From assembly GCA_902388495.1 (NCBI GenBank), contig CABMPP010000003.1:186001-250000 (forward strand): DNA of 64,000 bases, in the 5' to 3' direction. The notes beneath the pieces are model-generated. The model saw only the letters and a program-made list of their open reading frames with translations. It was not told where the DNA came from and searched no databases. Both the position numbers and the translations under genes were made by a program. Source of the stretch: an uncultured Bacteroides sp. GTDB taxonomy: Bacteria > Bacteroidota > Bacteroidia > Bacteroidales > Bacteroidaceae. Below, piece by piece: positions 35,224 to 44,223 of the stretch (positions within the stretch are counted from its first letter, which is position 1; each line of letters begins with the position of its first letter).

Positions 35224-35248
35224 AGTTCTATTGGGCTTTTTCATGCTG

Positions 35249-35299
35249 CAAAAATAAGAGGAAAAGAGATAGGGGAGTTGTCCGATGTTGCTATATTTG
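35249..35299. promoter_or_regulatory. Divergent -7 elements between AraC/GyrI and TIGR02757 genes
   Basis: TATTTTTG on the minus strand (35256-35249) and TATATTTG on the plus strand (35292-35299) both match TAnnTTTG and point outward from a 35-bp spacer. Confidence 0.55.
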
Positions 35300-35308
35300 C
35301 AAATTAGT

Positions 35309-36013
35309 ATGACCGAAGATATAAAGCGACAATTATCAGCATGGGCGGCAACTTATCACTGTGCCGACTTTATACAGAGCGATCCGGTGCAATTTCCGCA
35401 TCGGTACGTGCAGAAGCAGGACATTGAAGTGAGTGGCTTGCTGACGGCTATCATGAGCTTTGGTAACCGCAAGCAGATTCTGAAGAAAGCAGATGAACTG
35501 CACGCCTTGATGGGGGCTTCTCCTTATAAATATGTATTGTCGCGCCGGTGGGAGAGAGATTTCCCTTCGACGGATAGCAGCAGCTTTTATCGTATGCTTT
35601 CTTATGCCGATTTCTACTCTTACTTCAAGCGGTTGCACGCGGCATATTCCCGTTTTGACAGTCTTGAAGATGCTTTGTTGGTGCACTGCGGCACGCCTAT
35701 GGAGAAGCTTTGTGCATTTCTGGATGTTTCTTCCAAAAGTCCTCAGAAGAAGCTGAACATGTTTCTGCGCTGGATGATACGCCGGGGTCCGGAGGTGGAT
35801 TTTGGCATTTGGGAAAACTTTGACTGCCGGGATTTGATAATCCCCTTAGATACCCACGTCTGCCGTGTAGCCTGCGACTTAGGACTTACCGAGACGGAGA
35901 CTTTCTCCCTGAAAAATGCCCGCCGGATTACTGCTGCATTGGCGGAGGTCTTTCCCGATGATCCGTGTTTCGGAGATTTTGCGCTGTTCGGTTATGGGGT
36001 GAATCATAAATGA
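35309..36013 (+). CDS. TIGR02757 family protein
   Basis: From ATG 35309 (MTEDIKRQLSAWAATYHCAD) the product has 234 residues. The longer frame start at 35285 lies inside the promoter. The family is marked by SDPVQFPHRYVQKQDIEVSG, KKLNMFLRWMIRRGPEVDFG and LIIPLDTHVCRVACDLGLT. The late part resembles helix-hairpin-helix DNA glycosylases, but no function is established for this family. It lies divergent from the AraC/GyrI gene. Confidence 0.9.
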   Translation: MTEDIKRQLSAWAATYHCADFIQSDPVQFPHRYVQKQDIEVSGLLTAIMSFGNRKQILKKADELHALMGASPYKYVLSRRWERDFPSTDSSSFYRMLSYADFYSYFKRLHAAYSRFDSLEDALLVHCGTPMEKLCAFLDVSSKSPQKKLNMFLRWMIRRGPEVDFGIWENFDCRDLIIPLDTHVCRVACDLGLTETETFSLKNARRITAALAEVFPDDPCFGDFALFGYGVNHK

Positions 36014-36015
36014 AA

Positions 36016-36054
36016 AAAGTTCTATTGCCCTCCGACATCAGGCAATAGAACTTT
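36016..36054. terminator. Bidirectional terminator
   Basis: Perfect 14-bp arms aaagttctattgcc (36016-36029) and ggcaatagaacttt (36041-36054) have an 11-nt loop and flanking A/T runs. It serves the converging TIGR02757 and DJ-1 genes. Confidence 0.9.
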
Positions 36055-36062
36055 CTGTTTTG

Positions 36063-36593
36063 TTATGCTTTCAGTGCGGCAATCACCTTCGGCATCATTG
36101 TCCAGATATGGTTTTCATCTTGGGCAGTGTAGAAGTTTCCGTCTATTTCGGATGGACTGTCGGTAGCTTTTCCATTCTGGATGGCGGCCTTTGCCAATGG
36201 GTGGACGGCTACTTTCTTGCCTTTCGTCACTCCGGTGAAGTCGAACATCATGGCAGCGGCACAGTGGCCGATCATCATTTTGCCTTTCTCGCCGAAAGCC
36301 TTGACTACTTCCAGCATCGTAACATTATATGGTTTGTCTGCGTTCTGCTGGAATACGGGCACTGCATCGCCGCAAGAGAATACCAGCGCATCGTACTCAT
36401 CTTCGTGTCCTTTCAGGTTGGCTACTACATCATCCGCCATCAGCGTAATGCCGGAGTTGGTTTTAATTTCCTTGCTATCTGCCACTGCATATACCTTATA
36501 GGAAATGCCATTCTCAAAAAATGCTTCCAAATATTGGAATAAACCGAATCCGTTAACCGGATTGACTGCTAAAACCGCAACTTTCTTTGCCAT
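36063..36593 (-). CDS. DJ-1/PfpI family protein
   Basis: From ATG 36593 (MAKKVAVLAVNPVNGFGLFQ) the product has 176 residues. The nucleophile elbow is MMIGHCAAAM with C111, preceded by YDALVFSCGDAVPVF. Only about a third of positions match the DJ-1 protein at 33099, so they are not recent duplicates. The gene is divergent from an HxlR-type regulator with a perfect palindrome in the gap. This suggests a redox or electrophile-responsive unit in which the regulator controls this gene. Confidence 0.88.
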   Translation of the reverse strand: MAKKVAVLAVNPVNGFGLFQYLEAFFENGISYKVYAVADSKEIKTNSGITLMADDVVANLKGHEDEYDALVFSCGDAVPVFQQNADKPYNVTMLEVVKAFGEKGKMMIGHCAAAMMFDFTGVTKGKKVAVHPLAKAAIQNGKATDSPSEIDGNFYTAQDENHIWTMMPKVIAALKA

Positions 36594-36652
36594 AATTTTA
36601 ATTATTAAGTGAGACAATAGTTATTTTCAGTAAGTTTATTACTTTTGTACAG

Positions 36653-36733
36653 CAAAGTTATGCTTCTTGTCCGATAAAAACAAGAAGGAACTTGAATGTT
36701 AGATAGTTACAACAATGTAACTATTGTTGGTGT
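36653..36733. promoter_or_regulatory. Promoter and palindromic operator between DJ-1 and HxlR genes
   Basis: TAACTTTG on the minus strand (36660-36653) is the -7 element of the DJ-1 gene. A perfect 9-4-9 palindrome atagttaca-acaa-tgtaactat spans 36713-36734, 25 nt before the HxlR start. It has the form expected of an operator for a dimeric winged-helix protein. Confidence 0.65.
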
Positions 36734-36758
36734 TCAACTAATTAGGAAAAGTTAAAAT

Positions 36759-37109
36759 ATGGAAAACTTTCATCGTATAGATGTTTGTCCGATAAGGGAT
36801 GTGCTGAGCGGACTTGGCGATAAGTGGACAATGCTTATTTTGGTTACACTGAAGGCGAATGGAACAATGCGTTTCAGTGATATTCAGAAGACGATAGGCG
36901 ATATTTCCCAACGTATGCTGACGGTTACGCTCCGTTCGCTGGAAACCGATGGCTTAATAGTCAGGAAAGTATATGCCGAAGTTCCGCCTCGTGTGGAGTA
37001 CGAGCTTACGGAAACGGGGCGCAGCCTGATGCCGCATATCGAGTCTTTGGTAGGGTGGGCTTTGGAGCACATGGATGATATTTTGCACCGGCGTAACATA
37101 CAAAACTAA
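36759..37109 (+). CDS. HxlR-family winged-helix transcriptional regulator
   Basis: The 116-residue protein has the HxlR core: a cysteine near the N-terminus in CPIRDVLSGLGDKWTMLILV, a recognition helix (ISQRMLTVTLRSLETDGLIV) and the wing (EVPPRVEYELTETG). Many HxlR proteins sense electrophiles or oxidants through the N-terminal cysteine, C9 here. A palindromic operator lies between it and the divergent DJ-1 gene. Confidence 0.92.
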   Translation: MENFHRIDVCPIRDVLSGLGDKWTMLILVTLKANGTMRFSDIQKTIGDISQRMLTVTLRSLETDGLIVRKVYAEVPPRVEYELTETGRSLMPHIESLVGWALEHMDDILHRRNIQN

Positions 37110-37140
37110 GGGAGGACAGTAATCGTTTTACTGTCTTCCC
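37110..37140. terminator. Terminator between HxlR and YtxH genes
   Basis: Arms gggaggacagtaa (37110-37122) and ttactgtcttccc (37128-37140) pair with one G-T position around a 5-nt loop. It starts right after the HxlR stop codon and faces the end of the YtxH gene. Confidence 0.85.
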
Positions 37141-37161
37141 CAAGGACTATAGGCAGTCATC

Positions 37162-37455
37162 TTATTTCTTTGCATCTGCAAAGGAATGTACCTTATTCTT
37201 CAGATTGTCAGCCTTCTCGGCTGCCTCATGAACTTCATCCGCCACTTTATCCGCTACTTTGGTTCCTGCATGCAGTGCTTCCTCTTCAGCAGTGTGGAAC
37301 ATGTCTTTGGCTTCGCTGCCCGCTTTGTGAATGGCATGACACATTTCTCTTCTCAGTCTTTCAGCTCTTGGCGTACGAGAAAAATGATAAACTAATGCAC
37401 CTACAACCGAACCGATCCCCAGTCCGATCAGAAAATGAGATTCTTTACATTTCAT
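37162..37455 (-). CDS. YtxH-like small membrane-anchored protein
   Basis: The 97-residue protein has an N-terminal hydrophobic segment (HFLIGLGIGSVVGALVYHF) and then an Ala/Lys/Glu-rich amphipathic helix (ADKVADEVHEAAEKADNLKN). This is the pattern of YtxH-domain proteins, which are stress-related and LEA-like in composition. The role is not known. It lies alone, downstream of a terminator shared with the HxlR gene. Confidence 0.8.
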   Translation of the reverse strand: MKCKESHFLIGLGIGSVVGALVYHFSRTPRAERLRREMCHAIHKAGSEAKDMFHTAEEEALHAGTKVADKVADEVHEAAEKADNLKNKVHSFADAKK

Positions 37456-37556
37456 AATTAAGTTAGTTTTAAACGATTAAAATTAAAATCAATTCTGTGT
37501 AGATAACATGCCAGCCCTGCGTTGGTTCATGCCGTGCAACGCAATTAATAAAAAAT

Positions 37557-37583
37557 AATTCCGATTCGTCACGAACCGGAATT
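37557..37583 (-). terminator. Terminator of the 104-aa exported protein gene
   Basis: Arms aattccgattcgt and acgaaccggaatt (37557-37569 and 37571-37583) pair with one mismatch around a single base, with A/T runs on both sides, 33 nt after the stop codon. Confidence 0.75.
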
Positions 37584-37615
37584 ATTTATCATGAGTTATC
37601 TACTTTGCGAGATGC

Positions 37616-37930
37616 TTATTCTTTTACAGCTTCTCCTTTTTCATTCAAAAGAACAGTTGTTTCAGTGCCATCTTGAGCGGTAACTACAATTTTGTAAACC
37701 TTAGCGCCGTCTTTTTCTTTCACATAGGCTTCTTTTACCGAAGTTCCTTCATAATCTTTTGCCAGCGTCTGCATAACAGCTTGCGGCAACTGGGTGGGGT
37801 CCATCTTTACAAACTCGTCTTGTGGAACCTGTGCTTCTGCTACTACTGCTGCGTTGTTTACTTCCTGTGCAAATGCTACAGAACTACCTACTCCCAAAAT
37901 CATTGCTAATGCTACTAATACTTTTTTCAT
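37616..37930 (-). CDS. Small exported PepSY-like protein
   Basis: The 104-residue protein has a clear signal peptide (MKKVLVALAMILGVGSSVAF followed by AQ). The short mature part has PQAVMQTLAKDYEGTSVKEA and VYKIVVTAQDGTETTVLLNE, the helix-then-strands rhythm of PepSY-like periplasmic proteins in Bacteroides. Its function is unknown. It is monocistronic with its own hairpin terminator. Confidence 0.82.
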   Translation of the reverse strand: MKKVLVALAMILGVGSSVAFAQEVNNAAVVAEAQVPQDEFVKMDPTQLPQAVMQTLAKDYEGTSVKEAYVKEKDGAKVYKIVVTAQDGTETTVLLNEKGEAVKE

Positions 37931-38145
37931 AATCGTAAAGTTTAAGTGAATATTTTGTTTTATTGTTTCTAACGCTAACTATAGGACAAAGGGGATGCCA
38001 AAAGATAGTGGCTGTTTTTATATGTTTGTATATCAGTGTAATATGTATGAAATGTGCTTATCGTGGCCTATCAATGAAGTGTAGAAAAGTGTGGAATTGG
38101 GTAATACACTTGGGGAATAATTGCACGGTTCTAATTTATTCTGCT

Positions 38146-38153
38146 TAAATTTG
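38146..38153 (+). promoter_or_regulatory. -7 promoter element of the monooxygenase gene
   Basis: TAAATTTG fits TAnnTTTG and lies 25 nt upstream of the start codon at 38179. The 250 nt before it (37931-38145) hold nothing else I can name. Confidence 0.55.
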
Positions 38154-38178
38154 CCGAATACTTAAAATATATACAGAT

Positions 38179-38454
38179 ATGATTAGATTAAATGTTTTTA
38201 TTCAGGTAAGTGCGGAGAACCGTGCTGCTGTTTTGGAAGCTGCAAAAGAATTGGTTGCATGCTCTTTGAAAGATAAAGGTTGCATTGCTTATGACATTTT
38301 TGAGAGCGCAACCCGCAGTGACGTCCTTATGATTTGCGAAACGTGGGAGAATGCCGAGTCATTGGCTGCGCACGAGGCAGCAACTCATTTTGTGACACTG
38401 GTGCCTAAGATACAAGGACTGGCTTCCATGAAGTTGGAGAAGTTCGACTTCTGA
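38179..38454 (+). CDS. Antibiotic biosynthesis monooxygenase (ABM) domain protein, putative quinol monooxygenase
   Basis: The 91-residue protein has the ABM/YgiN-like ferredoxin fold: a first strand MIRLNVFIQVSAENRAAVLE, then GCIAYDIFESATRSDVLMICE with ETWENAESLAAHEAATHFV, the usual helix with a conserved histidine. Family members are small cofactor-free monooxygenases acting on quinols or aromatic substrates. It is monocistronic. Confidence 0.88.
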   Translation: MIRLNVFIQVSAENRAAVLEAAKELVACSLKDKGCIAYDIFESATRSDVLMICETWENAESLAAHEAATHFVTLVPKIQGLASMKLEKFDF

Positions 38455-38532
38455 TATAAATAAAACGAAAAGTACATTGTGCATTGAGTGTAAAGAGTCT
38501 GTTATACGTATATAAAAGAAAAGATATATACC

Positions 38533-41274
38533 ATGAAACAGACTCTTATACTAATCGCCTTGTTCTTTTCCGCGTTGCTGCAAGCGCAGGTCAATACTCA
38601 ATCTATGCAGCTTTCTCAGGAACATCCGCGCTACCTTACCGGTGCCGGAGGAAAAGAGACCACTCTGAAATTGATCAATGACGAACCGTGGGCTAAAGAT
38701 GTGTTCGGCAAACTGAAGGCAAAGACCGACGTATATACCCAATTGACGGAAGCACAACCCGAATGGTTACTTTCGCGCCTTGCCATGTATTGGGAGTCTC
38801 ATGCAACAGATGTATATGTCAAAGGCGAAACTTTCGACCATGCCGGTGGACAGAAAGCACCTGTTCCTACCGTACGCTATACAGGCACGCGCGGGACTTT
38901 TGCCACACACAGCCGTCCCAAGCTGGAAGATGTTGTGCCTTATGACGATGCCGGAGGCAATGTGACATTTTGTAATAGTACCTTGCCCGGAAATCCGATG
39001 GAAAGCGTGCATCCTTCCAAGACGGGGCGCAATATCGAGGCTCTGAATCGTGAAATTATCGGCATTGCCCGCGATGCTGCTTTTCTCTACTGGCTGACGG
39101 ATGAAGAGAAGTATGCTAAACTGGCAGCCGGAGTTTTCGATACCTATATGCAAGGCATCTATTACCGCAATGTCCCTGTTGACCTGAATCACGGCCATCA
39201 ACAGACCCTGGTCGGTATGACTTCTTTTGAGGTAATCCATGAAGATATTCTCCATGATATTGTTCCTCTCTACGATTTCCTTTATAATTATCTGCATGCC
39301 AATTATACCGATAAACTCGATATCTATGCCGGAGCTTTCAAGAAGTGGGCCGATAATATCATTGCGAATGGTGTTCCTCACAATAACTGGAATCTGATGC
39401 AGGCGCGCTATATCATGGATATCGGCATGGTTCTGGAAGATAACCATCTCTATGCCGACGGCAAGGGACGGGAATATTACATCGATTATGTTCTCAACCG
39501 TTCCAGCATCCGGCAGTGGAGTCTGAAGAAACTGGCGGATTACGGTTTTGATCCGAATACCGGTATTTGGGCTGAATGTCCCGGATATAGCAGTGTCGTA
39601 TTGAATGATTACGCTAACTTTACCAATCTGTTCGACCGTAACCTGCATTATGATTTGACGAAAGAGTTGTCCGTTATACCTAAGGCTGTGGCTGCCACTC
39701 CGCAGTATTTGTTCCCTAACCGGATGATATGTGGTTTTGGAGATACTCATCCCAGTTATTTGAACACCAATCCCGTGGTGCGCATGATAGAGAATGCCCA
39801 GGTCAATGGCAAGAAAGAGCAGGAAGACTATTTCACCGCTTTGCTGAAATGCTTGAATCCGGATGCAGACAGGGCAGGGGAGAAAAAGAATGTCCGTGTT
39901 TCCATCAATGCCTTTTTTGATGACAAGCCTCTGGCGCTGAATCCCGAAATAAAGGCAGGCAAGATAGAAGACTATGTATCGCCGTTGTTCTATGCTCCCA
40001 ATGTATCATGGCTGGTGCAGCGCAACGGTATGCATCCCCGTCATAGCCTGATGATATCCATGAATGGCAGTGAAGGAAACCACATGCATGCTAACGGCAT
40101 TTCTATGGAACTGTATGGCAAAGGTTATGTCCTCGGCCCCGATGCCGGCATCGGACTTTACTTGTATAGCGGTCTGGATTATGCCGAATACTATTCTCAA
40201 TTTCCCAGTCATAACACGGTATGCGTAGATGGCATATCCAGCTATCCGGTCATGAAAAGCAACCATGCTTTCCGCCTGAAATCCTGCTTTCCTGCTCCGT
40301 CGGCAAAGAAAGGGGAGTTTGCGCCTGTAACATACAGCGAAGTCTACTTCCGCGAACCCGAAAGCTGTGCCGATCAGACCCGCCTGATGGGAATCGTTAC
40401 TACCGGACCGGAAACAGGATATTATGTCGATATTTTCCGGAGTCGCAAAACAGAGGAAGGAGACAAGATGCACGATTATTTCTACCATAACTTGGGGCAG
40501 ACGCTCTCGCTGACCGGTACGGATGGGGCAGACCTGAACCTGCAATCGACGGAAGAGTTGGCATTTGCCGGTGCACATCTGTATGCCTACTCTTATATAT
40601 ACGATAAGAAAGTGTCGGAGACGGATAAGGACGTGAAAGCTACTTTCACCATGGCAGCGGAAGACGGCGACGATATTTCCATGAATCTTTGGATGAAGGG
40701 AGAGCCCGAACGAAAGGTGTTTACAGCTTTATCTCCTATGACAGAGGGGTACAGCCGCACACCGGGAATGCCTTACGACATCAAAGAACAGCCAACACTC
40801 ACTTTTGTAGCCCGGCAGGCCGGCGAAGCTTGGAACCGACCGTTTGTTGCTGTTTACGAGCCTTCTTCGGTCAAAGAACCCGGCGGTATCTCTTCCGTCG
40901 TTTTTCCTGAGGTGGAATGTACGGAGCAAGGTAGCCATGTCGGCATCAGAATTACTCAAAAGAACGGGCGTACCGATCAGATTCTGTCATCCGATCATCC
41001 CGCCCATCTTTGTGTTATGGGGAAGATGAGTGCTTCGGCCGCTTATGCTCTTTGGGGAAGCAACCGGCAGAGTGGAAACACGTTGTTTTTAGGAAACGGC
41101 ACTTTGCTGCAAACACCCGGAGCCACTATAAAATCGGAAACTCCGGTCAATGTACTCTTGGAAGAAAATGCCGACGGATGGTACTGTACCTCTTCCGGCA
41201 ACTGTTCAGTTTTGCTGAAAGGTAAGGAGTACAAAATCCAGGCGGCGGGGAGAATGAAAATACAGATTCAATAA
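38533..41274 (+). CDS. Heparinase II/III-like polysaccharide lyase-type protein
   Basis: The 913-residue exported protein (signal MKQTLILIALFFSALLQAQ) has an alpha/alpha-toroid half (PHNNWNLMQARYIMDIGMVL and DYGFDPNTGIWAECPGYSSV). It continues into the heparinase II/III-like beta-sandwich half (SEGNHMHANGISMELYGKGY with FPSHNTVCVDG). Related enzymes are lyases or hydrolases on uronate-containing glycans such as glycosaminoglycans or alginate. The exact PL family and substrate cannot be fixed from sequence alone. It sits at the head of the second PUL, 94 nt before the AraC-type membrane regulator. Confidence 0.85.
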   Translation: MKQTLILIALFFSALLQAQVNTQSMQLSQEHPRYLTGAGGKETTLKLINDEPWAKDVFGKLKAKTDVYTQLTEAQPEWLLSRLAMYWESHATDVYVKGETFDHAGGQKAPVPTVRYTGTRGTFATHSRPKLEDVVPYDDAGGNVTFCNSTLPGNPMESVHPSKTGRNIEALNREIIGIARDAAFLYWLTDEEKYAKLAAGVFDTYMQGIYYRNVPVDLNHGHQQTLVGMTSFEVIHEDILHDIVPLYDFLYNYLHANYTDKLDIYAGAFKKWADNIIANGVPHNNWNLMQARYIMDIGMVLEDNHLYADGKGREYYIDYVLNRSSIRQWSLKKLADYGFDPNTGIWAECPGYSSVVLNDYANFTNLFDRNLHYDLTKELSVIPKAVAATPQYLFPNRMICGFGDTHPSYLNTNPVVRMIENAQVNGKKEQEDYFTALLKCLNPDADRAGEKKNVRVSINAFFDDKPLALNPEIKAGKIEDYVSPLFYAPNVSWLVQRNGMHPRHSLMISMNGSEGNHMHANGISMELYGKGYVLGPDAGIGLYLYSGLDYAEYYSQFPSHNTVCVDGISSYPVMKSNHAFRLKSCFPAPSAKKGEFAPVTYSEVYFREPESCADQTRLMGIVTTGPETGYYVDIFRSRKTEEGDKMHDYFYHNLGQTLSLTGTDGADLNLQSTEELAFAGAHLYAYSYIYDKKVSETDKDVKATFTMAAEDGDDISMNLWMKGEPERKVFTALSPMTEGYSRTPGMPYDIKEQPTLTFVARQAGEAWNRPFVAVYEPSSVKEPGGISSVVFPEVECTEQGSHVGIRITQKNGRTDQILSSDHPAHLCVMGKMSASAAYALWGSNRQSGNTLFLGNGTLLQTPGATIKSETPVNVLLEENADGWYCTSSGNCSVLLKGKEYKIQAAGRMKIQIQ

Positions 41275-41330
41275 GTTAATGTATTTTCGCTTTTTTCTTT
41301 ATAGGCTGAGAGTGCAACGGGATTTTTCAT

Positions 41331-41338
41331 TATATTTG
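41331..41338 (+). promoter_or_regulatory. -7 promoter element of the propeller/AraC regulator gene
   Basis: TATATTTG matches TAnnTTTG exactly and lies 30 nt before ATG 41369. This argues against the longer frame start at 41279. Confidence 0.55.
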
Positions 41339-41368
41339 TTGCGTTTGATTAATGGTAACACAGATTTA

Positions 41369-44161
41369 ATGAAAGACATATTGAGATACATACTGACTTG
41401 TTCCTTATTATTGATTAGCCTTTTTGCATATCCGCATTCGTATGCATTCCGGGGAGTATCTGTATCCGAAGGACTTTCCGATTTATTGGTCAATGCAATT
41501 TATAAGGATACAGAAGGGTATGTATGGTTGGGCACCGGCAGTTCACTCGAACGTTTTGACGGGGTTCACTTCAAACATTATCCTATAATAGGTGCCAATG
41601 AAAAACTGAAAAGGATCAATGCTATCACCGAAATGGCTGATAACCAGATTTGGCTGGGAAATGGCATGGGGCTTTGGCGTCTGAATAAAGAGACGGATAT
41701 ATTGGAAAGCATCGTTCCCGAAAAGATAGATTGTCCGGTACATTCACTTCTGGCAGAAGATGGTATACTGTATATCGGTACTGAAAAAGGGTTGTTCCTT
41801 TATAAGGACGGTAAGTTGGACCAGGTTTTGTTGGATAAGAACACCTTCTCTGCAGCCAATACTATTACTGATATTTGTAAAGGAGCAGAAGACATTCTTT
41901 GGCTGGCTACCGAAAGCGGACTTTATTCTTTGCAATTGTCTGACAGAAAAGTGGCCGGATATCATAACATAATGAGTGATAAGCATGTATGTGCCTTCAA
42001 TCACATAGCTCGGATTGGTGAAATGCTTTATTTGGGAACGATGGATCAAGGCATTATAGCTTTCGATACCCGTATCGGCAAGTTCGGTCATTTTGTAGAT
42101 GTGGGATGTAATGTCATTTCCTCTTTGTCCAGTGATGGAAAGAATATATTGTATGTAGGTACGGATGGCAATGGTGTTCATTTCATTGATACCGGTCAGA
42201 AACAGATTATCCGTTCTTTGCGGCACGAGTCGGGAAACGACGGAAGCCTGCGTTCCAATTCTGTCTATTCGTTGCTGGTCGATCGTGACGGGGTTATTTG
42301 GGTGGGTTTTTATCAGTTTGGGCTTGACTATACGCTATATCAGACTGATTTGTTTTCCACTTATACTTTTCCTCCTTATTTCGATTCGAAAGATATGCCT
42401 ATCCGTGCCGTCTCTATCCGTGCACACGAGAAGTTGATCGGTTCCCGTGACGGCTTGTTCTATATTGACGAACAGCGGAAGCGCTTCAGAAGCTTTAAAG
42501 TGCCCCAGATGCGTTCCAGCATGATATTTTGCATATTATACCATCAAGGGGAGTATTACGTGGGGACTTATGGAGGTGGAATGTATGTCTTGAATCCCGA
42601 AACTTTGACTCTTCGTGATTTTGAGCCGGAGGAGTCTATGCCTTTTCAGAAAGGACATATCTTCTGCATCAAGCAGGATGCTGATAATCAGTTGTGGATA
42701 GGAACTTCTCAGGGCATTTACTGCTATAAAGACGGCAAACAATCAGCTCATTATACCAGTGCCAATTCCAAGCTTCCCGAGGGGAACGTGTACGAGATTT
42801 ATTTCGATTCAGCAGGTAAAGGATGGGTGTGTACGGAAAATGGAATGTGCATTTGGGACCCCTCTTCTGCCAAGTTGAGGACGGATATTTTTCCGGAAGG
42901 CTTTATTCAGAAAGAGAAGATCAGAGTTGTTTATGAAGACAGTAAGCACAATCTTTATTTCTTTCCGGATAAAGGTCCCTTGTTTATGTCCGATTTGTCT
43001 ATGAATAGTTTCCGACAACTGCAACCCGGTACCCCTTTAGAGGGAAGGGACGGGCTTTTCATTGTTGAGGACAATGATCAGTGGCTGTGGTTGGGTACCA
43101 GCAATGGTTTGTTCGGTTATGATAAAGAACATAATTTTGTTCCTTATAATTTTGTGGACGGTATTCCCAGTCCGATTTTTACTCTTTGCCTGCCTATATG
43201 CGACGAAGAGGGGAATCTTTGGTTTGGCAATACCAAAGGATTGCTGTATCTGGATGTTGCCCGCATGGAGTCCAAGAAGCAGAACCCTTATCCGGTCATG
43301 GTTACGGATGTATATATCAATGGCCGTCCTTCCCGGCATCCGGTTCTCCGTGAAAAGGATGGAAAGTCGGAAATTTCGTTGGAATCTTCTCAGAAGAATA
43401 TCACTTTCAGCTTTTCTGACTTCTCGTATACCTCTCCGGGATTTATGTCATACGAGTATAAGTTGGAAGGGGAAGATGAAAGCTGGATTGCGATGACGGG
43501 CAGTTCGGATGTTACTTATTATAATCTGCCTTCGGGCAGCTATGTGTTCAAGGTGCGGCGTATGGGGCAACCGGATTCTGAAAGTCGGTTGGCGGTGAAG
43601 ATAGCATCTTCTTTCAGTGTATGGGCTGCTTTGGGAGTAATCGTTGTATTGCTGCTGGGAGGTGGAGCAGGCTATTATATATGGCGCTCGAAAAAAGGTA
43701 CAGGGCAGCCGGTTCCGGCAGTGGAGGCTACAGTATCTGAAACTGCACTTCCTGAAATAAAGCCGGTGCCGGAAGACAAATACAAAACAAATAAAGTCAG
43801 TCCCGAAGAGTGCAAGCGTTTGACCGAGAAGCTCGAGAATATGATGCATCGCGACAAGCCATATACTAATCCCGATTTAAAGATTGCAGATCTGGCTGCT
43901 GTTATGGGCACTTCTGCCCATACACTTTCTTACTTGTTCAATCAGCATCTCAACCGTAATTATTATGATTACATCAATGATTATCGTATTTCCGAGTTCA
44001 AGCAGTTGGTGAACAAAGACGAATATACCAAATATACATTAAGCGCTTTGGCCGAGCTATGCGGCTTCAGTTCGCGTGCTTCCTTCTTCCGTTACTTCAA
44101 GAAAGCTACGGGGATTACTCCCAATGAGTATATCCGTAGTATCGGAAAGGACAATGAGTAA
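41369..44161 (+). CDS. Membrane-spanning propeller sensor fused directly to AraC DNA-binding domain (no kinase)
   Basis: From ATG 41369 (MKDILRYILTCSLLLISLFA) the product has 930 residues. A signal or N-terminal helix comes first. Repeated two-component-regulator propeller blades follow (GYVWLGTGSSLERFDG, NQLWIGTSQGIYCYKDG, NLWFGNTKGLLYLD), then a Y_Y_Y domain (YEYKLEGEDESWIAMTGSSD), one membrane helix at about 750-772 (VWAALGVIVVLLLGGGAGYY) and a C-terminal AraC domain (IADLAAVMGTSAHTLSYLFN). In classic hybrid two-component sensors a histidine kinase and receiver stand between membrane and AraC parts; here only about 65 residues do. It is probably a one-component membrane-tethered activator of the PUL behind it. 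Confidence 0.88.
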   Translation: MKDILRYILTCSLLLISLFAYPHSYAFRGVSVSEGLSDLLVNAIYKDTEGYVWLGTGSSLERFDGVHFKHYPIIGANEKLKRINAITEMADNQIWLGNGMGLWRLNKETDILESIVPEKIDCPVHSLLAEDGILYIGTEKGLFLYKDGKLDQVLLDKNTFSAANTITDICKGAEDILWLATESGLYSLQLSDRKVAGYHNIMSDKHVCAFNHIARIGEMLYLGTMDQGIIAFDTRIGKFGHFVDVGCNVISSLSSDGKNILYVGTDGNGVHFIDTGQKQIIRSLRHESGNDGSLRSNSVYSLLVDRDGVIWVGFYQFGLDYTLYQTDLFSTYTFPPYFDSKDMPIRAVSIRAHEKLIGSRDGLFYIDEQRKRFRSFKVPQMRSSMIFCILYHQGEYYVGTYGGGMYVLNPETLTLRDFEPEESMPFQKGHIFCIKQDADNQLWIGTSQGIYCYKDGKQSAHYTSANSKLPEGNVYEIYFDSAGKGWVCTENGMCIWDPSSAKLRTDIFPEGFIQKEKIRVVYEDSKHNLYFFPDKGPLFMSDLSMNSFRQLQPGTPLEGRDGLFIVEDNDQWLWLGTSNGLFGYDKEHNFVPYNFVDGIPSPIFTLCLPICDEEGNLWFGNTKGLLYLDVARMESKKQNPYPVMVTDVYINGRPSRHPVLREKDGKSEISLESSQKNITFSFSDFSYTSPGFMSYEYKLEGEDESWIAMTGSSDVTYYNLPSGSYVFKVRRMGQPDSESRLAVKIASSFSVWAALGVIVVLLLGGGAGYYIWRSKKGTGQPVPAVEATVSETALPEIKPVPEDKYKTNKVSPEECKRLTEKLENMMHRDKPYTNPDLKIADLAAVMGTSAHTLSYLFNQHLNRNYYDYINDYRISEFKQLVNKDEYTKYTLSALAELCGFSSRASFFRYFKKATGITPNEYIRSIGKDNE

Positions 44162-44178
44162 GTCCTATTTCTTGCTGT

Positions 44179-44223
44179 AGAGTCTCAAATTATTAATTGA
44201 TACTGAGAGTCCCAAATTATTAA
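44179..44223. repeat. Direct repeat of 18 nt, candidate AraC operator
   Basis: agagtctcaaattattaa (44179-44196) and agagtcccaaattattaa (44206-44223) differ at one position and start 27 bp apart. They lie just after the propeller/AraC regulator gene and 148 nt before the ECF gene. Confidence 0.6.

Noticed and set aside
37963..38148. Plus-strand frame of 61 codons between the exported small protein and monooxygenase genes
   Set aside because: Cys/Trp-rich product without homology I recognise and lying before the monooxygenase promoter; likely chance.
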